DNA of 55,890 nucleotides from SIG350 sp964520895. GTDB taxonomy: Bacteria > Bacillota > Clostridia > TANB77 > SIG350. Numbering within the stretch: the first letter of the stretch is position 1; each line of letters starts with the position of its first letter. Position numbers and translations under genes: made by a program. A model generated the notes under the pieces. It saw nothing but the letters and a program-made list of their open reading frames with translations, was not told the DNA's origin and searched no databases. The DNA is taken from contig CAZFOR010000005.1 in assembly GCA_964520895.1 (NCBI GenBank), positions 1-55,890 of the forward strand. The letters are read 5' to 3'. This document shows positions 43,863 through 53,277 of this stretch, in pieces.

Positions 43863-43962
43863 NNNNNNNNNNNNNNNNNNNNNNNNNNNNNNNNNNNNNN
43901 NNNNNNNNNNNNNNNNNNNNNNNNNNNNNNNNNNNNNNNNNNNNNNNNNNNNNNNNNNNNNN
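43863..43962. other. Assembly gap, 100 N
   Basis: Exactly 100 N, of unknown true length. It cuts the antitoxin gene. The 32 bases after it (43963-43994) could be the last codons of the expected toxin gene, but nothing supports that directly. Confidence 0.99.
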
Positions 43963-44012
43963 AGTCAAAATTATCAAAAATTTCTATAAATAATTAAAAA
44001 TCATATAAAATA

Positions 44013-45209
44013 TTATATATCTCCTCGTTCCTCTAAACTAATTACCTTATCAGTATCAAACATATGTGCAACAGATTTTTTCCTATTTCTAAGAGTTATA
44101 CCATCAATGTTTTTTCTGTCCATAAAAACAAAATCTTTATATATTTTCTCATATTGTTTTATACCAACACCGCAAAATATCTTAAAACCTTGATCAACCA
44201 AATATTGATGTTCTTTACTATCCATTTTCTCCCATGAACCAAAAGGATATAACAATACTTGTGTTTGTCCAACTAGTGGTTCAACTTCATTTTTCCATTT
44301 TTCAGTATCTGCAACTATTTTATCATATCCAGCCTTTTCAAAGCCAAAATGAGCATAACTATGACTTGCAAAAATCCATCCTGTTTTATGTAACTTTGCT
44401 ATTATAGGTTTAACCGCTTCTATCTCACTTTCTCTATTAGGTGATGTTCTATTTGTCCTATATCCTAATATTCCATCATAACCTGTAAGTCCAATAATAC
44501 CTTTTGCACCATTAAATGAAAAATCAGGATTAGTTTTAACAAAATTATCTAATATTGGAATAATATCAGTATCATTTGAAATATTATCTGTTCCATCAGG
44601 TCTTTTACTATATGAAACAACGCTACCTTTATCATCTAGCATTAATTTATACCCACAACCATTTTCCCTCATATACTCATAATAATTTGTATCATCAATT
44701 GATAATATTACTGGTTTCTTATCTACTGGAAACATAACCTTTTTTCTTTTCATTTTTTGTTCATTATTCTCATTTGAAACCATTTCATAAAATTCATTCA
44801 CATTAATTAACACATAATTATTATCATATAGTTCTTGTATAAACCTTTTAAACTCTGTAACGGTTGCCATATAGTTATCCATACCTTTACTTTGATAATC
44901 ACCATCAAAAGCTAACTCTGGATATATTACTAATGGATGAAAGAATACATGTTCGATTGATCCAGTATATTCTGTCTTTTCTACACTTTCAAATGGATCA
45001 AAAGGTGGATAAGTCTCATCAATAACTACTGTTTCAATAGCATCGCTATCACTTAAATCAATTGTTTGGTGATTTTGATTAAATAAACTAATAATCCATT
45101 TTACAAAACCTATTATTAATAGCACAATTAATACTACACAAACAAGCAGTACTACTATCTTTCTAATATTTAACTTTCTTTTTCTTTCTTGATACATATA
45201 TTTTGCCAT
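44013..45209 (-). CDS. Membrane-anchored polysaccharide deacetylase-like protein
   Basis: One N-terminal membrane helix (about residues 17-40) anchors an outside domain with the NodB-like motifs: LSIDDTNYY (motif 1, Asp-Asp), ASHSYAHFGF (motif 2, H-S-x-x-H, metal ligands) and LLYPFGSWE (motif 3). A long insertion separates motifs 1 and 2, unlike simple peptidoglycan deacetylases, so the substrate may differ. The 398-aa product starts MAKYMYQERKRK. It lies 31 bp after the ATP-grasp gene and ends a four-gene - strand cluster that begins at dxs. Confidence 0.8.
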   Translation of the reverse strand: MAKYMYQERKRKLNIRKIVVLLVCVVLIVLLIIGFVKWIISLFNQNHQTIDLSDSDAIETVVIDETYPPFDPFESVEKTEYTGSIEHVFFHPLVIYPELAFDGDYQSKGMDNYMATVTEFKRFIQELYDNNYVLINVNEFYEMVSNENNEQKMKRKKVMFPVDKKPVILSIDDTNYYEYMRENGCGYKLMLDDKGSVVSYSKRPDGTDNISNDTDIIPILDNFVKTNPDFSFNGAKGIIGLTGYDGILGYRTNRTSPNRESEIEAVKPIIAKLHKTGWIFASHSYAHFGFEKAGYDKIVADTEKWKNEVEPLVGQTQVLLYPFGSWEKMDSKEHQYLVDQGFKIFCGVGIKQYEKIYKDFVFMDRKNIDGITLRNRKKSVAHMFDTDKVISLEERGDI

Positions 45210-45240
45210 ATATTATCACCCACTTCTACAATTATTATAA

Positions 45241-46185
45241 CTATAATTCGAACATTTTATCAATAGCTTTTTCAAATATTTTTTTAGTAATAATTTCTCC
45301 ATTTTCTACATATTTAGAAAAGATAGTCATACCAATACTTGAATTAATTTCTAATACCATAAATTCATTTGTATCTGTTTGTATAATATCTATTGTTACA
45401 AATTTCATATCAATTACTTTTTCAACCTTCTTAACTATATCATTTAACTTATTTAAAACATATTCATCATTAACAATTTCAGGTATAGCTCCATTATATA
45501 AATTATGTTTCCATGTTAGATTAACCTTTTCGTTAAGTTTAGGAACATATGCTAACTCTACACCTTCTAATTTAGATAAATTAATCATATTATTTAAATT
45601 ATCTTTGTTTTCTTCAAATAACTTTTTAACTCTTGATTTTCCATCACCTATTACATATGGTCTTTGTTTAGAAAATACTATTTCAACATTACCATCTAAA
45701 TAAACTACTCTATATTCATTTTTTATATTATAGAATGGACAAATTGATAATGTATTCTTTATTTTAAATATATCTTTTATTGCTTTTAGTATTTCTTTGT
45801 AATTATTACATTTATATACTTTCGTACCTTCTCTTCCTACATTAGGTTTTACAATTACATTATTATTATATTTTTTTGCATATATTTTAGAAAGAGTTTT
45901 AACTTTTTCTTCATTCATTATTGACAATCTTGTTTTAGGATTAAAAAGCATATTATGTTCAACTATTTGAACTTTTTCGCTATTTAAAACTGAATATAGT
46001 GCATATTTATCACTTAGAATCCTATCACAAGCTGATGAATTTATCTCAAAACATGCATCAATAATGTATCTTATATTATCATTCTTTTTTAATTTTAATA
46101 TATATCCAAAAGATAAAAATTCTATTTCTATACCTTTTTCATCACAGATTTCTTTTATTGTATCATTAAAAAAATTACTTGCCAT
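45241..46185 (-). CDS. ATP-grasp ligase-like protein
   Basis: The fold shows the usual ATP-grasp elements: VIVKPNVGREGTKVYKC (Lys and Gly-rich loop, about residues 109-125), EYRVVYLDGNVEIVFSKQRP (about residues 155-174), DGKSRVKKLF, and the Mg-binding end FVTIDIIQTDTNEFMVLEINSS-like segment with Asp and Glu-x-Asn. The layout resembles RimK and the synthetase half of cyanophycin synthetase, which join amino acids. The acceptor is unknown. At 314 aa it lacks extra domains. It sits 23 bp downstream of the U32 gene and shares the GGGTGATAATAT leader with the deacetylase-like gene. Confidence 0.78.
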   Translation of the reverse strand: MASNFFNDTIKEICDEKGIEIEFLSFGYILKLKKNDNIRYIIDACFEINSSACDRILSDKYALYSVLNSEKVQIVEHNMLFNPKTRLSIMNEEKVKTLSKIYAKKYNNNVIVKPNVGREGTKVYKCNNYKEILKAIKDIFKIKNTLSICPFYNIKNEYRVVYLDGNVEIVFSKQRPYVIGDGKSRVKKLFEENKDNLNNMINLSKLEGVELAYVPKLNEKVNLTWKHNLYNGAIPEIVNDEYVLNKLNDIVKKVEKVIDMKFVTIDIIQTDTNEFMVLEINSSIGMTIFSKYVENGEIITKKIFEKAIDKMFEL

Positions 46186-46208
46186 ATATTATTATCACCC
46201 AATCTGTA

Positions 46209-47453
46209 TTATTGTATTTTTCTTCTAATTATATAACTTGGTTTCACATTTATTGGTAATTTAATTTTAACCTTTTGTCCTTCTCTACCAGGATTTACAA
46301 ACTCAATTTCTTCATTTGTATCATAATCATACATATTATCAATTATATATGTATATGGTGTAATAGTCTCTGGTAACAATATTTCTAACTCATCACCTAA
46401 TTGTAGCCTATTTTTGATTTCTAATGTACTAATTCTATTATCATCTGTACTAAGAACTACTGCTCCATGTTCCCACTCAATATTTTTTTGTGAACCAGAA
46501 TAATCTTGTATATCTTGGTTATCTTTATCATTAAAATACATTTTAGTAAGGCCTCTTGTTTTAGTTTTTGATAATTCAGTAAAATATTTATTAAAATCCC
46601 AATTAGTAGGATTATTATAGTAATCATCAATAGCATGTCTATATGAATTTATAACAGTTGCTAAATAATATGTAGTTTTAAGTCTTCCCTCTATTTTTAA
46701 ACTATCTACACCCATATTTATTATTTCTGGTAATTCCTCTAACAAACATAAATCCTTTGATGAGAAAATATATGTACCCTTTTCATCATATTCAACAGGC
46801 ATTAATGCTCCTGGTTTATTATGTTCTTCAATATATAAGTTATATTCCCATCTACAACTTTGAGCACAATCACCTAAATTAGAACTTCTATTTGTTAAAT
46901 AATTACTTAAATAACATCTTCCTGAATATCCAAAACATACAGCACCATGTATAAATATCTCTGTTTCAAAATCTGATGGTGTATTATCTATTATTTGTTT
47001 AACTTGTTCCTTATGTAACTCACGAGCAAGTATTACCCTGCTTGCACCATTCTTTCTCCAAAAATTCGCACTATGGCTACTTACAATATTAGCTTGTGTA
47101 CTAATGTGTATTGGAATATTTGGTGCATATTCTTTTACAATTTCGACTACTCCACCATCTGCTACAATTATACCATCTGGTTGTAATTTAGCAAGTCTTT
47201 TACTCTCTGAAATTATTTGTTCATAATCTTCATCTCTTGCGTAAATATTCATTGCTACATATACCTTTTTATTAATACTATGTGCATATTTAATTGTTTC
47301 ATCTAAATCATCTGACTCCATTTGTGCCCTTGTTCTAAGTGATAATTTTGATGTACCTGCATATACTGCGTCTGCACCATATAGAAAAGCTATTTTTGCT
47401 TTTTCAAAACTACCAGCTGGTGCTAATAACTCTACTTTTTTAATGTTTTCCAT
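46209..47453 (-). CDS. Peptidase U32-family protein (TrhP/YrrO-like)
   Basis: U32 proteins carry an Fe-S-like cysteine set and are now linked to tRNA hydroxylation (TrhP) or ubiquinone hydroxylation, as well as older reports of collagenase activity. The N-terminal ELLAPAGSFEKAKIAFLYGADAVYAG is the family's start, and EIFIHGAVCFGYSGRCYLSN (about residues 164-183) plus DCAQSCRWEYNLY (about residues 194-206) hold the conserved cysteines. The 414-aa length fits TrhP of Gram-positive bacteria. It follows dxs after 11 bp. Confidence 0.92.
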   Translation of the reverse strand: MENIKKVELLAPAGSFEKAKIAFLYGADAVYAGTSKLSLRTRAQMESDDLDETIKYAHSINKKVYVAMNIYARDEDYEQIISESKRLAKLQPDGIIVADGGVVEIVKEYAPNIPIHISTQANIVSSHSANFWRKNGASRVILARELHKEQVKQIIDNTPSDFETEIFIHGAVCFGYSGRCYLSNYLTNRSSNLGDCAQSCRWEYNLYIEEHNKPGALMPVEYDEKGTYIFSSKDLCLLEELPEIINMGVDSLKIEGRLKTTYYLATVINSYRHAIDDYYNNPTNWDFNKYFTELSKTKTRGLTKMYFNDKDNQDIQDYSGSQKNIEWEHGAVVLSTDDNRISTLEIKNRLQLGDELEILLPETITPYTYIIDNMYDYDTNEEIEFVNPGREGQKVKIKLPINVKPSYIIRRKIQ

Positions 47454-47464
47454 AATCCCTCCTA

Positions 47465-49336
47465 TTATTTATTTAGAAATTCTTCTAATATTTCTTTACT
47501 TATTGAATTTGCATCTAGTTTATATATTTTCTCTAATTCATCAACATTTCCATGTTCAATAAATTTATCTGGATATCCAAATTGAAGTAACTGTACATCA
47601 TTAATCTTATGCTTATTTATAATATTTAAAACTTCATAAGATAACCCACCTATTATAACACCATCTTCTATTGTTACAACCCTTTTAGTTTTATTAATTG
47701 AAGATATAATTAGCTCTTCATCTATAGGTTTTAAAAACCTAACATTAATTATATCTAATGTAATATTATGTGTTTTTAGCAAATTACTTACTTCTATTGC
47801 TCTTGATACCATTTTACCAATTGCAATTATTGTAATATCTTGACCTTGATTAATTAACTCACCTTTTCCATATTGCAGTACATCATGATTTCTAAATTCT
47901 AAACTACTTTGACAACCTCTTGGATATCTAATTAACACAGGTTTATTTAAATTTATGCTAAATTCCAACATTTGCTCCAACTCTATAAAATCTTTTGGTG
48001 ATAATATAGTAAGGTTTGGTATAATATTAGAAAATGCTAAATCAAATAACCCTTGATGTGTTTCACCATCATTTCCAACTAATCCTGCTCTATCTACACA
48101 TATTGTAACAGGTAAATTTTGAATACATATATCATGTATTAACTGGTCATATCCTCTTTGTAGAAAAGATGAATATATTGTAACTACTGGTTTAAGTCCT
48201 TGTGAGGCCATCCCTGCAGCTAACCCTAATGCGTGTTGCTCAGCAATTCCAACATCAAAAAATCTATTCGGATATGTTTTAGAAAATTCTTCAAGTCCTG
48301 TTCCTTGACACATTGCAGCAGTTATTGCTACTATTTTATCATTCTTTTTTGCTAAACTAACTAATTTGTCTCCAAATACACTTGAATAATCTTTTTTTGA
48401 TTTAGATATCTTTTCACCTGTTGTAATATTAAATGGTGATATACTATGAAATTTATCAGGATTATTCTCAGCTATTCTATATCCTTTACCCTTTTTAGTT
48501 ATAACATGGATAAGAACTGGTCCTGTTAAATTCTTGCTATCTTTTAATATGTTTTCTAGTTTTTCAATATCATGACCATCAACAGGTCCTAAATATGTAA
48601 ATCCAATATCTTCAAAAAACATATTTGATATAAATAATTGTTTAAAGGTATTTTTAATTTTTCTTATACTTAATGCTATTTTAGGTCCTATTTTTGGAAT
48701 TTTCTTAATAGCTCTTTTTATTCTTTTATTTGAATTAGTATACAACTTTTTTGTTCTAAGTGATGTTAATAAATCTGTTATACCACCAACATTTTTTGAT
48801 ATACTCATTTGATTATCATTTAATATTACCGTAATATCTGTATTACTATGACCTGCGTTATCTAAGGCTTCTAAGGCCATTCCTCCTGTTATTGCTCCAT
48901 CACCTAACACAACTACGACTTTGCTATTTTTATTTAAAATTTGGTGCGTTCTGGCCATTCCAAGACCAACCGAAATTGATGTACTGCTATGACCTGTGTT
49001 AAAAGTATCAAATTCCGATTCATTTGTTTTAGGAAACCCAGATAGCCCATTTAATTTCCTTAGAGTAGAAAATTCTTTTTTTCTACCTGTTAATATTTTA
49101 TGTACATATGTTTGATGCCCCACATCCCAAACAATTTTATCTTGTGGTGTATTAAAAATAGAGTGTAAAGCAATAGTTAATTCCACTACACCTAAATTTG
49201 ATGCTAGATGCCCACCTGTTTTTGATACTGTATGTAATATAAATTGTCTAATTTCATTAGATAATTGTTTTTTTTCTTTTAAATTTAGTTTTCTTAAATC
49301 GTCAACATTGTTTATATTGTCTAATATTTTCTTCAT
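47465..49336 (-). CDS. dxs: 1-deoxy-D-xylulose-5-phosphate synthase
   Basis: Dxs condenses pyruvate and glyceraldehyde-3-phosphate with thiamine diphosphate, the first step of the MEP isoprenoid route. ThDP/Mg site VVVLGDGAITGGMALEALDN (about residues 142-161), the HxTKKGKGY stretch, and the second transketolase domain GIAEQHALGLAAGMA with DRAGLVGNDGETHQG are seen. The start at 49336 (MKKILDNINN) follows AGGAGG; an in-frame start at 49360 overlaps the palindromic repeat and is rejected. The protein has 623 aa, the normal size. It is the first gene of the cluster down to 44013. Confidence 0.97.
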   Translation of the reverse strand: MKKILDNINNVDDLRKLNLKEKKQLSNEIRQFILHTVSKTGGHLASNLGVVELTIALHSIFNTPQDKIVWDVGHQTYVHKILTGRKKEFSTLRKLNGLSGFPKTNESEFDTFNTGHSSTSISVGLGMARTHQILNKNSKVVVVLGDGAITGGMALEALDNAGHSNTDITVILNDNQMSISKNVGGITDLLTSLRTKKLYTNSNKRIKRAIKKIPKIGPKIALSIRKIKNTFKQLFISNMFFEDIGFTYLGPVDGHDIEKLENILKDSKNLTGPVLIHVITKKGKGYRIAENNPDKFHSISPFNITTGEKISKSKKDYSSVFGDKLVSLAKKNDKIVAITAAMCQGTGLEEFSKTYPNRFFDVGIAEQHALGLAAGMASQGLKPVVTIYSSFLQRGYDQLIHDICIQNLPVTICVDRAGLVGNDGETHQGLFDLAFSNIIPNLTILSPKDFIELEQMLEFSINLNKPVLIRYPRGCQSSLEFRNHDVLQYGKGELINQGQDITIIAIGKMVSRAIEVSNLLKTHNITLDIINVRFLKPIDEELIISSINKTKRVVTIEDGVIIGGLSYEVLNIINKHKINDVQLLQFGYPDKFIEHGNVDELEKIYKLDANSISKEILEEFLNK

Positions 49337-49351
49337 AATTCCTCCTGATTT

Positions 49352-49385
49352 TTCAGACAATTGGGGACGGAGGCAATTTGTCTGA
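49352..49385. repeat. Palindromic dispersed repeat, copy 2
   Basis: TCAGACAATT / AATTTGTCTGA (one-base bulge) encloses GGGGACGGAGGC. Read on the - strand it matches copy 1 (20691-20725) at about 30 of 33 bases, and it lies 10-15 bp upstream of the dxs ribosome site, in the same orientation to the gene as copy 1. Confidence 0.75.
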
Positions 49386-49431
49386 TTTGCTTTAAATATT
49401 ATATCATATTATTTACCTTTAAGCGAGAAAA

Positions 49432-49467
49432 AGAAAAAAAATAAGTAAAAATTAATTTACTTATTTA
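49432..49467 (-). terminator. Terminator at the end of the CBS gene
   Basis: A 10-bp stem AATAAGTAAA / TTTACTTATT; on the - strand a run of eight T follows. The TAA stop of the CBS gene (49465-49467) lies inside the stem. Confidence 0.75.
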
Positions 49468-49890
49468 GTCATTATCTGGCAAGCTTATTTGAAAAAGCAT
49501 TTCAGATATTTCAGCTTTATTATCATATCCTGTTGCAATATCTGCAACTGATACAACACCAACTAATCTATTATCATCTTCAACTATTGGAATTCTTCGT
49601 ATTTTATGTTTAGCCATTTTTTTAGATATATTATATATATCTTCATTTGGAGAAGCGGTAGTTACTCTTTTAGTCATAATTTCACTAACCTTTGCATTTC
49701 CTCTATTTTTAGCAACATTTCTAATTACAATATCTCTATCAGTTATAATACCTAAAAGCTTTTTGTCTTCATCACATACTGGTACAATACCAACATCACT
49801 ATTTTCCATTATTTCAGCAACCTCACTAATTGTTGCATCAGGCATAACAAATTCTATTTTTTTTGTCATTAAATCTCTAACTTTTAACAT
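49465..49890 (-). CDS. CBS-domain pair protein
   Basis: The 141-aa protein is a single Bateman module of two CBS domains (about residues 8-58 and 72-125). Typical stretches are VRDLMTKKIEFVMPDATISE, LLGIITDRDIVIRNV and RLVGVVSVADIA. Such stand-alone modules bind adenosyl nucleotides and act as energy sensors or regulators; a partner enzyme is not visible. The start at 49890 (MLKVRDLM) is set by GGGAGGG; a longer in-frame start at 49941 has no ribosome site. Confidence 0.9.
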   Translation of the reverse strand: MLKVRDLMTKKIEFVMPDATISEVAEIMENSDVGIVPVCDEDKKLLGIITDRDIVIRNVAKNRGNAKVSEIMTKRVTTASPNEDIYNISKKMAKHKIRRIPIVEDDNRLVGVVSVADIATGYDNKAEISEMLFQISLPDND

Positions 49891-50014
49891 ACTTTCCCTC
49901 CCTTTAACTATATTATTGACAAATATTAGATACATATTCATTTTTTATATTCATATTTTCAAATTGAATGAATATATATTATATTAAACAAAATATTTTG
50001 AAAGGATGTTTATT

Positions 50015-50335
50015 ATGTATATTAATTCATCAGATGTTACTAAATGTAAAAATAGTTTTTTATTTTTTATGCGGGCAAATATTGTTTTTAACAAGGTTTT
50101 TGAAAAAATAATAAATGAGAAGTTTAATGATGATTTTTTTGATATATTATTTAGTATTAATATTTCTCATTCGTTAAATGATTATTTAGAAAAGACTAAT
50201 CAAATAACATATAACTGTGTTCAATCAAAACAATATTATATTAATGATGATTTTATTGTTTTTGCAGCATATGACGGAGAAGCAACATATTTAGTAATAT
50301 TAATTAAGGGCATACAAAAAGACTACAAATCGTAG
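50015..50335 (+). CDS. Hypothetical protein, 106 aa
   Basis: No family recognised. It begins MYINSSDVTKCKNSFLFFMRANIVF and is a soluble-looking, Asn/Asp-rich small protein with a Tyr-rich C-terminal half. The start at 50015 (9 bases after GAAAGG) is preferred over the ATG at 50006, which touches the ribosome site. The stop lies inside a terminator stem. It runs opposite to both neighbours, so it is transcribed alone. Confidence 0.6.
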   Translation: MYINSSDVTKCKNSFLFFMRANIVFNKVFEKIINEKFNDDFFDILFSINISHSLNDYLEKTNQITYNCVQSKQYYINDDFIVFAAYDGEATYLVILIKGIQKDYKS

Positions 50336-50342
50336 TCTTTTT
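50316..50342. terminator. Terminator overlapping the end of the 106-aa gene
   Basis: An 11-bp stem AAAAAGACTAC / GTAGTCTTTTT (50316-50326 with 50332-50342), usable in both directions between convergent genes. Confidence 0.85.
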
Positions 50343-50372
50343 GTTATATATACTATAAATTATATACATGTA

Positions 50373-53003
50373 TTATTTCTCATCTTTTAAAGCTGCTTGT
50401 GCTGCTGCAAGTCTTGCAATAGGAACTCTAAATGGAGAACAAGATACATAAGTTAAACCAATTTTATGACAGAATTCTACTGATGAAGGATCTCCACCAT
50501 GTTCACCACAAATACCTAGTTTAATATCTGGTCTTGTTTGTCTTCCTAATTTAGCTGACATTTCAACTAATTTACCAACACCTGTTTGATCTAATTTAGC
50601 AAATGGATCTGATTCGTAAATTTTAGCATCATAATATGCTCCTAAGAATTTACCTGCATCATCTCTTGAGAAACCAAATGTCATTTGTGTTAAATCATTT
50701 GTACCAAATGAGAAGAACTCTGCTTCTTTAGCAATTTCATCAGCTGTTAATGCAGCTCTTGGTATTTCAATCATTGTACCAACTTTATATTTTAATTCTA
50801 CACCAGAATCTGCAATAACTTTATCAGCTGTTTCACAAACAGTTTTCTTAACATATTGTAATTCTTTAATTTCTCCAACTAATGGAATCATAATTTCAGG
50901 AACTACATGATAATCTGGATGTGCTTTATTTACATTTATAGCTGCTTTAATTACTGCTCTTGTTTGCATTGCTGCAATTTCAGGATATGTAACAGCTAAT
51001 CTACATCCTCTATGTCCCATCATTGGGTTAAATTCATGTAATGAAGAAATTATATTTTTAATTTGTTCAACAGATTTTCCTTGAGTATTTGCTAATAACT
51101 CAATATCTTTTTCTTCAGTTGGAACAAATTCATGTAGAGGTGGATCTAAGAATCTTATAGTTACTGGATATCCTTCCATAGCTGTATATAATTCTTCAAA
51201 ATCACCTTGTTGCATTGGTTCAATTTTAGCTAAAGCTGTTTCTCTTTGCTCAACTGTATCTGAACAAATCATTTCACGAATAGCTGCAATTCTATCTTCT
51301 TGGAAGAACATATGCTCAGTACGGCAAAGTCCTATACCTTCTGCACCTAATTCTTTTGCTTTTTTAGCATCTGTTGGAGTATCTGCATTTGTTCTAACTT
51401 GTAGTTTTCTATATTTATCAGCCCATTGCATTATTTTTTCAAATTCACCAGTAATTGCTGCATCTACTTTTGGAAGTAAACCATCATAAATTTTACCTGT
51501 TGAACCATCTATTGATATTTCATCACCTTCGTGGAATGTTTTACCTGCAAGAACGAATTTTTTGTTTTCTTCATCCATAGCAATTTCAGAACATCCAGAT
51601 ACACAACATGTACCCATACCACGAGCAACAACTGCTGCATGTGATGTCATACCACCACGAACTGTTAATATACCTTGTGCTGCTTTCATTCCTTCAATAT
51701 CTTCTGGAGATGTTTCTAATCTTACAAGGACTACTTTTTCTCCTTTACTTGCCCACTCTTTTGCATCTTCTGCAGTAAATACTACTTTACCTGCTGCTGC
51801 ACCTGGTGAAGCAGCTAGTGCTTTTCCAATTGGCTCAACTGTTTTTAATGCTTCTGGAGCAAATTGTGGATGTAATAATGTATCTAAGTTTCTTGGATCA
51901 ATCATTAATACAGCTTCTTTATCTGATATCATACCTTCTTCAACTAAATCACAAGCTATTTTTAAAGCTGCTTGTGCAGTTCTTTTACCATTACGAGTTT
52001 GTAACATATATAATTTTCCTTCTTGAATAGTAAATTCCATATCTTGCATATCTCTATAATGATTTTCTAATATACCACAAACTTTTACGAATTCATCATA
52101 AACAGCTGGCATAACTTCTTTTAATTGATCAATTTTTTGTGGAGTTCTAACACCTGCAACAACGTCTTCACCTTGTGCATTCATTAAAAATTCTCCCATT
52201 AATTTTCTTTCACCTGTTCCTGGATCTCTAGTAAATGCAACACCAGTTCCTGATGTTTCACCCATATTACCAAATGCCATCATTTGAACATTAACAGCAG
52301 TTCCCCAAGAATAAGGTATATCATTATCTCTTCTGTAAACATTAGCACGTGGATTGTTCCATGATCTAAATACAGCTTTGATAGCTCCCATTAATTGTTC
52401 TTTTGGATCAGTTGGAAATTCACTTCCAACTTTTTCTTTATACTCAGCTTTAAATTGATTAGCTAATTCTTTTAAATCATCAGCTGTTAAATCAACATCT
52501 TGAGTAATACCTTTTTCTTCTTTCATTTTATCTATAAGTTGTTCGAAGAATTTTTTACCAACTTCCATAACAACATCTGAATACATTTGTATAAATCTTC
52601 TGTAACAATCCCAAGCCCAACGTGGGTTTCCAGATTTGTTAGCTATAACTTCAACAACTGTTTCATTTAAACCTAAGTTTAATATTGTATCCATCATACC
52701 TGGCATAGATGCTCTAGCACCTGATCTAACAGATACTAATAATGGATTCTCATGATCACCGAATTTTTTACCAGTGATTTCTTCCATTTTAGTAATGTAC
52801 TCCATTATTTCTGCTTGGATATCATCATTAATTCTTTCTCCATCTTCATAATATTTTGTACAAGCTTCTGTAGTAATTGTAAACCCTTGTGGAACTGGTA
52901 ATCCTAAACTTGTCATTTCTGCAAGGTTAGCACCTTTTCCTCCAAGAAGGTTTTTCATACTAGCATTACCTTCTTTAAATAAGTAAACATATTTTGTACT
53001 CAT
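50373..53003 (-). CDS. ppdK: Pyruvate, phosphate dikinase
   Basis: PPDK interconverts pyruvate + ATP + Pi and PEP + AMP + PPi, and works as a PPi-linked glycolytic or gluconeogenic enzyme in many anaerobes. All domains are present in 876 aa: an ATP-grasp N-terminus (LLGGKGANLAEMTSLGLPVP; SVRSGARASMPGMMDTILNL), the phosphohistidine loop GGMTSHAAVVARGMG (about residues 452-466) and the PEP/pyruvate barrel with GLCRTEHMFF and GICGEHGGDPSSVEF. The start follows AGGAGGTATATT. With ppa upstream in the window, PPi economy is a theme. It has its own promoter, and no regulatory kinase is nearby. Confidence 0.98.
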   Translation of the reverse strand: MSTKYVYLFKEGNASMKNLLGGKGANLAEMTSLGLPVPQGFTITTEACTKYYEDGERINDDIQAEIMEYITKMEEITGKKFGDHENPLLVSVRSGARASMPGMMDTILNLGLNETVVEVIANKSGNPRWAWDCYRRFIQMYSDVVMEVGKKFFEQLIDKMKEEKGITQDVDLTADDLKELANQFKAEYKEKVGSEFPTDPKEQLMGAIKAVFRSWNNPRANVYRRDNDIPYSWGTAVNVQMMAFGNMGETSGTGVAFTRDPGTGERKLMGEFLMNAQGEDVVAGVRTPQKIDQLKEVMPAVYDEFVKVCGILENHYRDMQDMEFTIQEGKLYMLQTRNGKRTAQAALKIACDLVEEGMISDKEAVLMIDPRNLDTLLHPQFAPEALKTVEPIGKALAASPGAAAGKVVFTAEDAKEWASKGEKVVLVRLETSPEDIEGMKAAQGILTVRGGMTSHAAVVARGMGTCCVSGCSEIAMDEENKKFVLAGKTFHEGDEISIDGSTGKIYDGLLPKVDAAITGEFEKIMQWADKYRKLQVRTNADTPTDAKKAKELGAEGIGLCRTEHMFFQEDRIAAIREMICSDTVEQRETALAKIEPMQQGDFEELYTAMEGYPVTIRFLDPPLHEFVPTEEKDIELLANTQGKSVEQIKNIISSLHEFNPMMGHRGCRLAVTYPEIAAMQTRAVIKAAINVNKAHPDYHVVPEIMIPLVGEIKELQYVKKTVCETADKVIADSGVELKYKVGTMIEIPRAALTADEIAKEAEFFSFGTNDLTQMTFGFSRDDAGKFLGAYYDAKIYESDPFAKLDQTGVGKLVEMSAKLGRQTRPDIKLGICGEHGGDPSSVEFCHKIGLTYVSCSPFRVPIARLAAAQAALKDEK

Positions 53004-53039
53004 AATATACCTCCTCTATTATATTTTTAGACAAAATGT

Positions 53040-53067
53040 ATTATATCATATTTTTATTAAAAAACAA
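53040..53067 (-). promoter_or_regulatory. Promoter of ppdK
   Basis: On the - strand: TTGTTT (53067-53062), 16-bp spacer, TATAAT (53045-53040) with an upstream TG. Confidence 0.6.
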
Positions 53068-53134
53068 TAACCAATTAACAAAAATATGTATTTTTTTATA
53101 TTTTATCCAATACACATTAATTAACAAGCATTAA

Positions 53135-53261
53135 TTATGAATTTAATGCTTCTAAGTTTCCATCAATATCCTCCCACAGATATATTGAAACGGGATTATA
53201 GTCTATTTGTAGTTTTTAACATTCAGATTTATCAAGCATTTTTTGTATATTTGTATCTCAT
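53135..53261 (-). pseudogene. Possible remnant of a small gene
   Basis: An ATG at 53261 with AAGGAATATC in front reads MRYKYTKNA and stops. Another frame then gives IDYNPVSIYLWEDIDGNLEAL (to 53135), which looks protein-like. Two or more frame changes would be needed to join them, so it is best seen as a decayed gene. I recognise no family. Confidence 0.3.
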
Positions 53262-53277
53262 GATATTCCTTACTTAA

